The notes beneath the pieces were generated by a model. That model was given only the letters and a program-made list of their open reading frames with translations, made no database searches and was not told where the DNA came from. A DNA stretch of 64,000 bases from Bremerella volcania (GTDB taxonomy: Bacteria; Planctomycetota; Planctomycetia; Pirellulales; Pirellulaceae): positions 682,001 to 746,000 of the forward strand of contig NZ_CP036289.1 of assembly GCF_007748115.1 (NCBI RefSeq), read 5' to 3'. The position numbers were made by a program, and so were the translations under genes. Of the stretch, positions 40,189 to 46,496 are shown in pieces (the first letter of the stretch is position 1; every line of letters starts with the position of its first letter).

Positions 40189-42915
40189 ATGCGTCCGACT
40201 CACTTCATCACGAGTTGCTGTGCGGCGCTTTTAAGCGTTGGCGTTCTTTTCTTTCCTTTGTCCGCAGAGGTGCTTCACGCTGTTGAGAGTGGCGTCGCGC
40301 AGCAGCTGCGATTTGACGGTCCGGCATGGATTGCCAAAGAGGAAGGCCTGCAAGGAAAAGGGGTCGGCAACGTCGCATGGGCAGCTCGCGGAATCACTGG
40401 CCCCAATGCCAAAGTGCAGATCCAACTGGCTCTTAATGAATTAAACCATACCGCTGCGTCGATTTCTCTAGGGCCTGGCAGTCAATTTGGTTTTGACGGG
40501 TCAGGCAAGCGGCTGTTTCTCCAAGGACCTGTGTTTGGTGGTGAAACCAGATTTCTGGATTCGGCCACTACTGAGATTCAGCCTGGAAAGATGTTTCTGG
40601 TCGAGTTGATGACTTCCGATGGTCGCTTGAATATCGCGATCGATGGCAAACAGGTTTACGAAGGCCCTTTGAAAGGACCACTTGGCCTGGTTGGCCTACG
40701 ACCTTGGCGTTCTACGATGACCGTCCAGCAATTTACGATCGAAGGAGATCTCAGTGAGGGAGCCTGGTTGCCTAAAAAGCTTGGCGATGAGATCGCAGTT
40801 CCCACCATCGATCTCGCTCAGGACGTCTCACGCCAGACGGTGATCGCCAGGGGAACCAAGGATATATACCAAGGGCATCCCACGACACTCTTGATGCCAG
40901 ACGGCAAAACGATTTTCGCCGCATGGACCTACAATCACGGTGGTCGATGTGGTCCTTTAAAGCGGAGCGATGACGGTGGTTTGACTTGGAGCGAGCTGAT
41001 CGACGTTCCAGAAAACTGGAGCGACGTCCAGAATTGCCCATGCCTCCATCGTTTGGTCGATGCCGACGGTACGGCACGCCTGTTCGTATTTGCCGGTCGC
41101 GGCGATATGACCCAGTCCGTTTCTCTCGACCAAGGCAAAACCTGGTCGCCGATGCAGAAGAACGGCCTGAAATGCATTGTCGCGCCCATTACGATCCTGC
41201 CAATCAACGATGGCACCAAGCACCTGGCCATCTATCATCGCGGGGCAGGGGACCGGGACCGCCCGCCGCTACAGATCTGGCAAGCAATCTCTTCCGATGG
41301 CGGACTTACTTGGGAAGATCAACGCATGGTGGCCGCAGTCGAAGGAGCCAATCCCTGCGAGCCATTCCTCCTACGGTCGCCCGACGGGAAGCAGCTCATG
41401 TGCCTGATGCGGGAAAATGCTCGACGACTCAACTCGCTGGTGATGGCCTCGGATGATGAAGGCGAAACCTGGTCAGATCCCCAGGAAGTGAATGCGGCTC
41501 TGACCGGTGATCGACACTGTGCCAGATATACCGAAGATGGCCGGTTAGTCATTGCGTTTCGAGACGTCGTTAAGAAAAGCCCGACCTACGGGCACTTTGT
41601 TGTCTGGGTCGGAAAGTATGCTGACATCCTCGCCGGCAAACCGGGGCAATACCGGGCTCGCCTGCTGGAACATCACGGCCGGCCACTCGACACCGGTTAT
41701 CCCGGTCTCGAACGACTGCCGGACGGAACGTTTGTCGCGACGACCTATGTCGGTTACCGGCGTGGCGAAAGGAATTCAGTCGTCTCGGTGAGATTCATGG
41801 TCGATGAACTCGATCGTCTCGCGAAGGAACTTCAGCCAGTCACCGTTTGGAAGAGTGGTGACGATGGGTACGACACCTACCGCATCCCGGCACTGATACC
41901 AGCGCAAGACGGGACGCTGTTGGCATTCTGCGAAGGACGCCGCCATTCGCGAAGTGACACTGGGGCCATCGATCTTGTGATGAAACGCTCGGTCGATCAG
42001 GGAAAGACCTGGAGTGATCAGGTCGTCGTATGGAAAGATAAAGACAACACCTGCGGAAATCCCTGTCCTGTAGTGGATGAAGCGACGGGGCGCATTCACT
42101 TGTTGCTAACACATAACCTGGGTGAAGATCACGAGTCGGCCATTAAGCTGAAGAAAGCCAAGGGAACGCGGACCGTCTGGGTATGTCACTCTGACGACAA
42201 CGGCCAAACCTGGACCGATCCGGTGGAAATTACCGACACGGCGAAGAACCCTGACTGGGGATGGTACGCCACCGGCCCAGGCGTCGGCATTCAACTTAAG
42301 CATGGTCCCCACAAGGGCCGCCTGGTCATTCCATGCGACCATAGCTATTCGATCGACCCCGCAGTGGACAAGAAGGGCTACGGTTTTGGCTCGCATGTGA
42401 TTTTCAGCGATGACCACGGCAAGTCATGGCAACTGGGTGGAACGATTCATCCGAATATGAACGAATGTCAGATCGTCGAGATCGGCGACCAGGGACAGAT
42501 GGTTATCGATATGCGATCCTATCGCGGTCAGGGGTGCCGAGCCCAGTCGATCAGCAACGACGGCGGACAGACCTGGTCTGAGATTACGGATGCCCGTGAG
42601 TTGGTTTCCCCCGTCTGTCAGGCCAGCCTGGTTCGTTACCGATGGCCAACAACCGACGACCCTGGCATATTACTATTCTCTAGTCCTCGCGATCCCTCCA
42701 AACGTCGAAACCTGACAGTGCTTGCCAGTTTCGACGACAACAAGACCTGGCCCTGGAAGAAGACCCTGTACCCCAGCCACACGGCCTATTCGTGCCTGGC
42801 TCCAGCGGGTGCCGGTCAGGTGGGGTGTTTGGCCGAAGTCGGCGAGAATAACCCCTACGAGACGATTTCCCTTTTCCTGTTCGACCTGCCAAAATCGGAA
42901 GCGAAGAATCGATGA
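40189..42915 (+). CDS. secreted double-domain sialidase-like protein (BNR/Asp-box)
   Basis: A 908-residue secreted protein with a signal peptide (about 1-27), an N-terminal LamG-like sandwich (about 30-190) and two consecutive six-bladed sialidase-type propellers (about 215-555 and 565-900). Asp-box motifs S-x-D-x-G-x-T-W recur throughout: SDDGGLTW, SLDQGKTW, SSDGGLTW, SDDEGETW in the first; SVDQGKTW, SDDNGQTW, SDDHGKSW, SNDGGQTW in the second. The second unit opens with YDTYRIPAL and FCEGRR, the arginine-containing start of true exo-sialidases, so it is the more likely catalytic unit. The first may be a second hydrolase or a sugar-binding module. It overlaps or abuts nanA, which would use the released N-acetylneuraminate. 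ATG 40189 is set by the signal peptide. Confidence 0.9.
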   Translation: MRPTHFITSCCAALLSVGVLFFPLSAEVLHAVESGVAQQLRFDGPAWIAKEEGLQGKGVGNVAWAARGITGPNAKVQIQLALNELNHTAASISLGPGSQFGFDGSGKRLFLQGPVFGGETRFLDSATTEIQPGKMFLVELMTSDGRLNIAIDGKQVYEGPLKGPLGLVGLRPWRSTMTVQQFTIEGDLSEGAWLPKKLGDEIAVPTIDLAQDVSRQTVIARGTKDIYQGHPTTLLMPDGKTIFAAWTYNHGGRCGPLKRSDDGGLTWSELIDVPENWSDVQNCPCLHRLVDADGTARLFVFAGRGDMTQSVSLDQGKTWSPMQKNGLKCIVAPITILPINDGTKHLAIYHRGAGDRDRPPLQIWQAISSDGGLTWEDQRMVAAVEGANPCEPFLLRSPDGKQLMCLMRENARRLNSLVMASDDEGETWSDPQEVNAALTGDRHCARYTEDGRLVIAFRDVVKKSPTYGHFVVWVGKYADILAGKPGQYRARLLEHHGRPLDTGYPGLERLPDGTFVATTYVGYRRGERNSVVSVRFMVDELDRLAKELQPVTVWKSGDDGYDTYRIPALIPAQDGTLLAFCEGRRHSRSDTGAIDLVMKRSVDQGKTWSDQVVVWKDKDNTCGNPCPVVDEATGRIHLLLTHNLGEDHESAIKLKKAKGTRTVWVCHSDDNGQTWTDPVEITDTAKNPDWGWYATGPGVGIQLKHGPHKGRLVIPCDHSYSIDPAVDKKGYGFGSHVIFSDDHGKSWQLGGTIHPNMNECQIVEIGDQGQMVIDMRSYRGQGCRAQSISNDGGQTWSEITDARELVSPVCQASLVRYRWPTTDDPGILLFSSPRDPSKRRNLTVLASFDDNKTWPWKKTLYPSHTAYSCLAPAGAGQVGCLAEVGENNPYETISLFLFDLPKSEAKNR

Positions 42916-42992
42916 ATTCAGACACCATGAAAGCGGTAACGCTCTGCGGGCAAACGACAGAGCCGTTGCCGAAAACGCAGGAACCACGTCCC

Positions 42993-43895
42993 ATGCAATT
43001 GGAAGGGCTGGTCGCGGCCACGTTCACTCCTCTTACCGCTGAGGGAGAAATCAACCGCGAGCCGATCGGCGCGATGGTCGACGTGCTCGTTGCATCGGGC
43101 ATGGCTGGCCTATACGTCAACGGAAGCACCGGGGAAGGCGTTTCGCTGACCGGCAAGGAACGTCGGCAGATGGCCGAAGCGTTTGTCGAAGCGGCGTCCA
43201 GGCGGATTAAGGTCATTGTTCAGGTTGGGCATAACAGCGTGCGAGAAGCACGCGAACTGGCCGAACATGCTCAAGCGATCGGTGCCGATGCCATCAGTGC
43301 GACACCGCCCACTTACTTCAAGCCGGCGAGTATCGAACTGCTTCTCGATTCGTTACGAGAGATCATGCGCGGCGCGCCTGGGTTGCCGTTTTACTACTAT
43401 CACATCCCACGGATCACAGGCGTCGACTTCGATCTGCACGCACTGCTGACGCATGCGGCAAAGGATCTACCGGAACTCAATGGCGTGAAATACACGGCCC
43501 AGTCGATCCATGAGTTCCAGGCCTGTCGAGCACACTTTGCCGGCCAGTTCGATCTGCTATATGGCTGTGATGAAATGCTGCTTTGCGGTCTTGCCGCGGG
43601 AGCGAGCGGGGCCGTCGGTAGTACCTATAACTTCGCACCGGGACTCTATCGCCGCTTGATCGAAGCCTACCGACAAGGCGAAAACGAAGCGGCGCAAGAT
43701 CTACAATTGCTTTCCGTCGAAATGGTCCAAGCTTTCGTGCGCTATCCGGCATTGCCGGCTCAGAAAGCGATCATGGAAATGGTTGGCTTGCCGGTTGGTC
43801 CTCCGCGTTTGCCTTGGCGCGATTTGACGGCACAGGAGAAGAGAACTTTGGAAGGCGACTTGAAAAAGTTGGGGTTCTTTGAGTGGCGTGAGTAA
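42993..43895 (+). CDS. nanA: N-acetylneuraminate lyase
   Basis: A 300-residue member of the DapA/NanA aldolase family. It has the substrate carboxylate-binding loop GSTGEG (44-49), the tyrosine in FYYYHIP (Tyr136) and the Schiff-base lysine in NGVKYT (Lys166). YYYHIP and the late GAVGSTYN match sialic acid lyases better than DapA. It cleaves N-acetylneuraminate to N-acetylmannosamine and pyruvate in the cytoplasm. Length matches E. coli NanA (297) from this ATG; an ATG at 42912 overlapping the sialidase stop (ATGA) would add 27 residues and would give translational coupling, so it remains possible. The rest of the pathway (nanK, nanE, transporter) is not in the window. Confidence 0.9.
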   Translation: MQLEGLVAATFTPLTAEGEINREPIGAMVDVLVASGMAGLYVNGSTGEGVSLTGKERRQMAEAFVEAASRRIKVIVQVGHNSVREARELAEHAQAIGADAISATPPTYFKPASIELLLDSLREIMRGAPGLPFYYYHIPRITGVDFDLHALLTHAAKDLPELNGVKYTAQSIHEFQACRAHFAGQFDLLYGCDEMLLCGLAAGASGAVGSTYNFAPGLYRRLIEAYRQGENEAAQDLQLLSVEMVQAFVRYPALPAQKAIMEMVGLPVGPPRLPWRDLTAQEKRTLEGDLKKLGFFEWRE

Positions 43896-44154
43896 GGTTC
43901 AAGTCGCCAACTTCAAGTCAAAACGCATCCTCCGTGATTGAGTGGGCCCATTCTTTTTTCAAGAATGCTAAGTTTTCAGCGAACCATTTCCTGAGTGGCT
44001 CGTCTAAACACACAGACGTTTGAAACCCAAACCATTTAAGAGTGTGAGCTAATAACCTTCGATGTTGATCAAAAACCACAACGATCGAAATCAAAATGAA
44101 GCTGGTAAGCGATTGCCTGGGCAGGCAGGCAGCGGTTATGCGGCTCATCCTCTG
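43896..44154. other. intergenic region before the tRNA array
   Basis: It holds a small hairpin after nanA (CATTCTT/AAGAATG, 43949-43967), perhaps a weak terminator. The AT-rich stretch at about 44010-44100 is where a promoter for the array leader would lie; I cannot assign boxes with confidence. A 76-codon minus-strand frame here has no ribosome-binding site or family pattern. Confidence 0.4.
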
Positions 44155-44227
44155 CGCTTATGACTTAGGGAAACTATCCCTGACGGCTTTTCAAGCCCGG
44201 TGTCATAAGCGACGCCGGGCTTTTTTT
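44155..44227 (+). promoter_or_regulatory. leader with mutually exclusive stems and intrinsic terminator
   Basis: Structure A: CGCTTATGAC (44155-44164) pairs perfectly with GTCATAAGCG (44202-44211). It closes a three-way junction with hairpins AGGGA-AACTA-TCCCT and GGCTT-TTC-AAGCC. Structure B: AAGCCCGG (44193-44200) pairs with CCGGGCTT (44215-44222), followed by a T-run to 44227, a classic intrinsic terminator. B uses the 3' arm of one A hairpin and places the A closing strand in its 14-nt loop, so A and B exclude each other. This is the architecture of an attenuator or riboswitch, 22 nt before the first tRNA. The stems are seen; regulation is inferred. No known riboswitch class was recognised. 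Confidence 0.55.
44193..44227 (+). terminator. intrinsic terminator in front of the tRNA array
   Basis: The 8-bp GC-rich stem AAGCCCGG/CCGGGCTT with a 14-nt loop is followed by seven Ts. If fully active it would separate upstream transcription from the array; see the overlapping leader entry for the competing fold. Confidence 0.75.
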
Positions 44228-44248
44228 GTGCCCATATCCAAACTATTT

Positions 44249-44321
44249 GGCCCGTTCGACTTCGGGTGAGGTCCGCGGTCTTTCACACCGTGCAGGTTGA
44301 GTTCGACTCTCACACGGGCTG
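44249..44321 (+). tRNA. tRNA-Glu (TTC)
   Basis: A 73-nt cloverleaf: acceptor GGCCCGT/ACGGGCT (G1-T72 wobble), D-stem GACT/GGTC, anticodon arm GCGGT-CTTTCAC-ACCGT with anticodon TTC, five-base variable loop, T-loop TTCGACT, discriminator G. T-stem pair 49-65 is mismatched and position 14 is T, not A. No encoded CCA. First gene of the array. Confidence 0.85.
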
Positions 44322-44355
44322 CTTTGTGTCGCGAGAAGAGATGGTGCATTAGTAG

Positions 44356-44427
44356 GGTAGTCGAGGACTGGTTGTCCATGCCTGACTGATACTCAGGCCG
44401 CGCTGAGTTCGATTCCCAGGGCTACCA
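44356..44427 (+). tRNA. tRNA-Ile (GAT), unusual D-arm
   Basis: A 72-nt gene with acceptor GGTAGTC/GGCTACC, anticodon arm CCTGA-CTGATAC-TCAGG (anticodon GAT), T-loop TTCGATT and discriminator A. The D-arm is GGAC-TGGTT-GTCC with only five loop bases, followed by three linker bases instead of one, and T8 is missing. One T-stem pair (52-62) is mismatched. No encoded CCA. Confidence 0.75.
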
Positions 44428-44496
44428 CTGATCAGGAAAAGGAAAAGTCACATGAACGATGCAAATCGCTGTAAACGCATAGCACAAACTCAAATT

Positions 44497-44568
44497 GAGG
44501 TTGTGGTGTAACGGCAGCATCCCCGACTTTTAATCAGGTGGGCGTAGGTTCGAATCCTACCGGCCTCA
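44497..44568 (+). tRNA. tRNA-Lys (TTT)
   Basis: A 72-nt cloverleaf: acceptor GAGGTTG/CGGCCTC, D-arm GTGT-AACGGCA-GCAT, anticodon arm CCCGA-CTTTTAA-TCAGG (one mismatch, 29-41), T-arm GTAGG-TTCGAAT-CCTAC, discriminator A. The D-arm type (TGTAACGGCAGC) recurs in the tRNA-Lys (CTT) and tRNA-Trp genes of the array. No encoded CCA. Confidence 0.88.
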
Positions 44569-44577
44569 CTTTTTATA

Positions 44578-44650
44578 CGGCGCGTAGCTCAGTGGTGAGA
44601 GCGACGTCCTTATAAGACGTGAGTCGTGGGTTCAAACCCCACCGCTCCGA
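44578..44650 (+). tRNA. tRNA-Ile (TAT), rare anticodon
   Basis: A 73-nt cloverleaf: acceptor CGGCGCG/CGCTCCG with a 4-69 C-T mismatch, D-arm GCTC-AGTGGTGA-GAGC, anticodon arm ACGTC-CTTATAA-GACGT (anticodon TAT), perfect T-arm GTGGG-TTCAAAC-CCCAC, discriminator A. The next bases are CCA, unlike other genes here. UAU anticodons are uncommon in bacteria, which usually read AUA with a lysidine-modified CAU tRNA. Confidence 0.85.
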
Positions 44651-44666
44651 CCAAACCAAACAACAT

Positions 44667-44738
44667 GGGACCGAGGTGTTACGGCAGCATCCCTGGCTCT
44701 TAACCAGGCGGGTGAAGGTTCGAGTCCTTCCGATCCCA
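44667..44738 (+). tRNA. tRNA-Lys (CTT)
   Basis: A 72-nt cloverleaf: acceptor GGGACCG/CGATCCC (5-68 C-A mismatch), D-arm GTGT-TACGGCA-GCAT, perfect anticodon stem CCTGG/CCAGG with loop CTCTTAA (anticodon CTT), T-arm GAAGG-TTCGAGT-CCTTC, discriminator A. No encoded CCA. Confidence 0.88.
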
Positions 44739-44750
44739 CTTTACCAACAA

Positions 44751-44822
44751 GCACTGGTCGTCCAGCGGCAAAGACACCGCATTCGTAATGCGGCTACGAG
44801 GGTTCGAGTCCCTCCCGGTGCT
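44751..44822 (+). tRNA. tRNA-Thr (CGT)
   Basis: A 72-nt cloverleaf with fully paired acceptor GCACTGG/CCGGTGC, D-stem GTC/GAC, anticodon arm CCGCA-TTCGTAA-TGCGG (anticodon CGT), T-arm GAGGG-TTCGAGT-CCCTC, discriminator T. No encoded CCA. A well-formed gene. Confidence 0.92.
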
Positions 44823-44874
44823 CTTCGAGTCTCCATAGACTCGCCGTTCTTTGACAATCGAAAACAAACTATCA

Positions 44875-44945
44875 GCGCCCATGATGTAGCGGCAGCCTAC
44901 TGCCTTGCCATGGCGGATGTGTGGGTTCGACTCCCACTGGGCGCT
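44875..44945 (+). tRNA. tRNA-Gly (GCC)
   Basis: A 71-nt cloverleaf: acceptor GCGCCCA/TGGGCGC fully paired, anticodon arm CTGCC-TTGCCAT-GGCGG (anticodon GCC), four-base variable loop, T-arm GTGGG-TTCGACT-CCCAC, discriminator T. The D-stem is weak (ATGT/GCCT with one mismatch). No encoded CCA. Confidence 0.88.
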
Positions 44946-44955
44946 CTAAATCATT

Positions 44956-45031
44956 CAGGGTGTGGGAAAGCTTGGTCTAATCCGCATACTTCGGGAGTAT
45001 GAGAACGCTGGTTCGAATCCAGCCATCCTGA
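44956..45031 (+). tRNA. tRNA-Pro (CGG)
   Basis: A 76-nt cloverleaf: acceptor CAGGGTG/CATCCTG, D-stem GGA/TCC with a long loop containing GG, anticodon arm CATAC-TTCGGGA-GTATG (anticodon CGG), T-arm GCTGG-TTCGAAT-CCAGC, discriminator A. C1-G72 and G37 fit proline tRNAs. No encoded CCA. Confidence 0.92.
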
Positions 45032-45041
45032 CTTTTAACTT

Positions 45042-45116
45042 TGTGGTGGGTCCTGTGTTGGTACGGGAAGGCGGCTGTTAACCGTTTCGTCGCAGGTTCG
45101 ATTCCTGCCTCCACAG
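45042..45116 (+). tRNA. tRNA-Asn (GTT)
   Basis: A 75-nt cloverleaf: acceptor TGTGGTG/CTCCACA (6-67 T-T mismatch), D-stem TCC/GGA (10 is T, and position 8 is G rather than T), anticodon arm GGCGG-CTGTTAA-CCGTT (anticodon GTT), T-arm GCAGG-TTCGATT-CCTGC, discriminator G as expected for Asn. No encoded CCA. Confidence 0.85.
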
Positions 45117-45128
45117 CTTTAAGATTTT

Positions 45129-45200
45129 GTGCTCTTGGCCGAGCGGCAAAGGTTCCAGGCCTCCAACCTGGCGAGGCGGGTTCGATTCCCGCAGAGCACT
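45129..45200 (+). tRNA. tRNA-Gly (TCC) with C33
   Basis: A 72-nt cloverleaf with perfect acceptor GTGCTCT/AGAGCAC, D-stem GCC/GGT, anticodon stem CCAGG/CCTGG, four-base variable loop, T-arm GCGGG-TTCGATT-CCCGC, discriminator T. The anticodon loop is CCTCCAA, so position 33 is C instead of the nearly universal T. The rest is intact, so this is a specific change, not general decay. Confidence 0.88.
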
Positions 45201-45269
45201 CCTTTCCAGAAAGAAACGATGAATTAGAGCGAACCTTGCTCGAAACGAAGAGTCTCTTTCTGGCAGCAC

Positions 45270-45344
45270 TGCGAGGTAGACGCTGTTGGTAGTATCGCCT
45301 GGCTCTGAACCAGGAGGTCGTTGGTTCGATTCCAACCCTCGCAA
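45270..45344 (+). tRNA. tRNA-Gln (CTG)
   Basis: A 75-nt gene: acceptor TGCGAGG/CCTCGCA fully paired, anticodon arm CCTGG-CTCTGAA-CCAGG (anticodon CTG), T-arm GTTGG-TTCGATT-CCAAC, discriminator A. The D-stem is weak (GAC against ATC, one mismatch) with a GG-containing loop. No encoded CCA. Confidence 0.87.
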
Positions 45345-45356
45345 CCTTTTTGAAAT

Positions 45357-45428
45357 ACGTCTCTGGTGTAACGGCAGCACTACTGGTTCCAACCCAGTCA
45401 GGTCAGGGTTCAAATCCTTGGGGGCGTG
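45357..45428 (+). tRNA. tRNA-Trp (CCA)
   Basis: A 72-nt cloverleaf: acceptor ACGTCTC/GGGGCGT with several G-T pairs, D-arm GTGT-AACGGCA-GCAC, anticodon arm ACTGG-TTCCAAC-CCAGT (anticodon CCA), T-arm CAGGG-TTCAAAT-CCTTG, discriminator G as required for Trp. No 3' CCA is encoded. Confidence 0.88.
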
Positions 45429-45443
45429 CTTAGTTCAACCAAT

Positions 45444-45516
45444 AGTCCTGTGGCCCAGCGGCGACGGCAACTCTCTTACAAAGAGTCGATCGGGGGTTCG
45501 AGTCCCTCCAGGACTA
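45444..45516 (+). tRNA. tRNA-Val (TAC)
   Basis: A 73-nt cloverleaf: acceptor AGTCCTG/CAGGACT fully paired, D-stem GCC/GGC, anticodon arm ACTCT-CTTACAA-AGAGT (anticodon TAC), T-arm GGGGG-TTCGAGT-CCCTC, discriminator A. A1-T72 is unusual for bacterial Val tRNAs, which normally begin with G. No encoded CCA. Confidence 0.9.
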
Positions 45517-45520
45517 CTTT

Positions 45521-45680
45521 ACTGGGGCGCTGGCGGCATCATGCCGCCAGTGTGCCCTCGCCAAGCTCTTCGCGGCTCCGAAAAACGACTGTCGTCGTTG
45601 TTTCGAAGTGCCATCCTTGGCACGCGTAAGCTGCGATCCTGGCGATTTTTTTCAATAGTATTTCGCGAGTCATCGCGCAT
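45521..45680. repeat. hairpin-rich insert inside the tRNA array
   Basis: This 160-nt gap holds three strong inverted repeats: CTGGCGGCA-TCA-TGCCGCCAG (45529-45549), an imperfect CGAAA..CGAC/CGTCG..TTTCG hairpin near 45577-45606, and GTGCC-ATCCTT-GGCAC (45608-45623). It has no open gene or tRNA. The layout resembles a dispersed palindromic element (REP- or MITE-like); its copy number elsewhere in the genome is unknown. Confidence 0.45.
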
Positions 45681-45685
45681 CAAAA

Positions 45686-45758
45686 GTTCTCGTGGAGCAG
45701 CGGAGTGCTCGCTTGCCTGTCACGCAAGAGATCGCCGGTTCGAATCCGGTCGGGAACG
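45686..45758 (+). tRNA. tRNA-Asp (GTC)
   Basis: A 73-nt cloverleaf: acceptor GTTCTCG/CGGGAAC, D-arm GAGC-AGCGGAGT-GCTC-type, anticodon arm CTTGC-CTGTCAC-GCAAG (anticodon GTC), T-arm GCCGG-TTCGAAT-CCGGT, discriminator G as in Asp tRNAs. No encoded CCA. A well-formed gene. Confidence 0.92.
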
Positions 45759-45770
45759 CTTTTTAAGGAT

Positions 45771-45845
45771 GGCACGCTACGCCAATAAGGCAGAGCGACC
45801 TGGCTCAAACCCAGGTGGATGGGGGTTCGAATCCCTCGCGTGCCA
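45771..45845 (+). tRNA. tRNA with Leu anticodon (CAA) but short variable loop
   Basis: A 75-nt cloverleaf: acceptor GGCACGC/GCGTGCC fully paired, D-stem CGC/GCG, anticodon arm CCTGG-CTCAAAC-CCAGG (anticodon CAA), T-arm GGGGG-TTCGAAT-CCCTC, discriminator A. The variable loop is only TGGAT (class I), whereas bacterial Leu tRNAs have a long variable arm (class II). It may be a Leu tRNA of phage-like form or have another identity. Confidence 0.8.
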
Positions 45846-45858
45846 CTGAAATGAAATA

Positions 45859-45945
45859 GGGTTGTGCTCCTCGCAGCGGCCTGTAAAGCCGCCGTCATAA
45901 AAGAAGCGAGGTGGGCGACGAGAGGTTCAATTCCTTCACGGCCCA
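45859..45945 (+). tRNA. tRNA-Tyr (GTA) lacking a D-arm
   Basis: An 87-nt gene: acceptor GGGTTGT/ACGGCCC, anticodon arm GCGGC-CTGTAAA-GCCGC (anticodon GTA), long 28-base variable region closed by CGTC/GACG, T-loop TTCAATT, discriminator A. Only ten bases lie between acceptor and anticodon stem, too few for a D-arm. Six of them, CCTCGC, are complementary to GCGAGG in the variable region, suggesting an extended stem in place of the D-arm. T-stem pair 49-65 is mismatched. Confidence 0.65.
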
Positions 45946-45975
45946 CTCAATGGACTGCATTCGGAAAGACGAAGT

Positions 45976-46488
45976 GTGCCCAAGCTTAAGTGTTCGCGCG
46001 GTTACCGATACATCAAAGAGTTGGGAGGAGCGATACGGCGTCAGTCGATTAGCTTCGCTGCAACCTGGTTGGTGGAGTCCGATTTGATTCGCGGTCGAGT
46101 ACTCGACTATGGGTGCGGATTTGGATTCGATGCGGATTACTTCGGATGGGACGCGTTCGATCCCTACTATCGGCCAACTCCCCCACAAGGTGGTTACGAT
46201 ACGATCGTGTGTAATCACGTTTTGAATATGCTTACACGCTCGTCGCGAAACCAAGTGCTTTCAGCGATTGAGCAGCAATTGGATTCCGATGGTACGGCCT
46301 GGTTGATCGTACCACGAAACATTCCCCCTCGGGGAAAGATTGGCTTGCGAAAGCGGATTCAGAACTATGTGACCCTCGATCTCCCGTCGGTGCTGGTCAA
46401 TGAGAAGCTGGAGATTTACCAGTTCGACCAAAAAGCTTTGATCGTTGATCAAACCGATGAGATCGAACACCGAATTTCCGAGCGATAG
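45976..46488 (+). CDS. small class I SAM-dependent methyltransferase-like protein in the tRNA array
   Basis: A 170-residue protein. Motif I of Rossmann-fold methyltransferases is clear: RVLDYGCGFGFDADYFG (41-57) for SAM binding. GGYDTIVCNHVLNML (72-86) corresponds to motif IV, and WLIVPRN fits a later strand. It starts at GTG 45976, 30 nt after the tRNA-Tyr gene; GGAAAG lies upstream and no ATG occurs before motif IV. It ends 8 nt before the tRNA-Leu (TAG) gene. Its N-terminus is basic (CSRGYRYIKELGGAIRR), suiting nucleic-acid binding. By its location it may modify the array tRNAs; that is inference, and a DNA or small-molecule methyltransferase is equally compatible. Confidence 0.75.
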   Translation: MPKLKCSRGYRYIKELGGAIRRQSISFAATWLVESDLIRGRVLDYGCGFGFDADYFGWDAFDPYYRPTPPQGGYDTIVCNHVLNMLTRSSRNQVLSAIEQQLDSDGTAWLIVPRNIPPRGKIGLRKRIQNYVTLDLPSVLVNEKLEIYQFDQKALIVDQTDEIEHRISER

Positions 46489-46496
46489 AACAACCT

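Noticed and set aside
43918-44148. 76-codon minus-strand frame before the tRNA array
   Set aside because: No ribosome-binding site and no family pattern; it overlaps the AT-rich region and the beginning of the structured leader.
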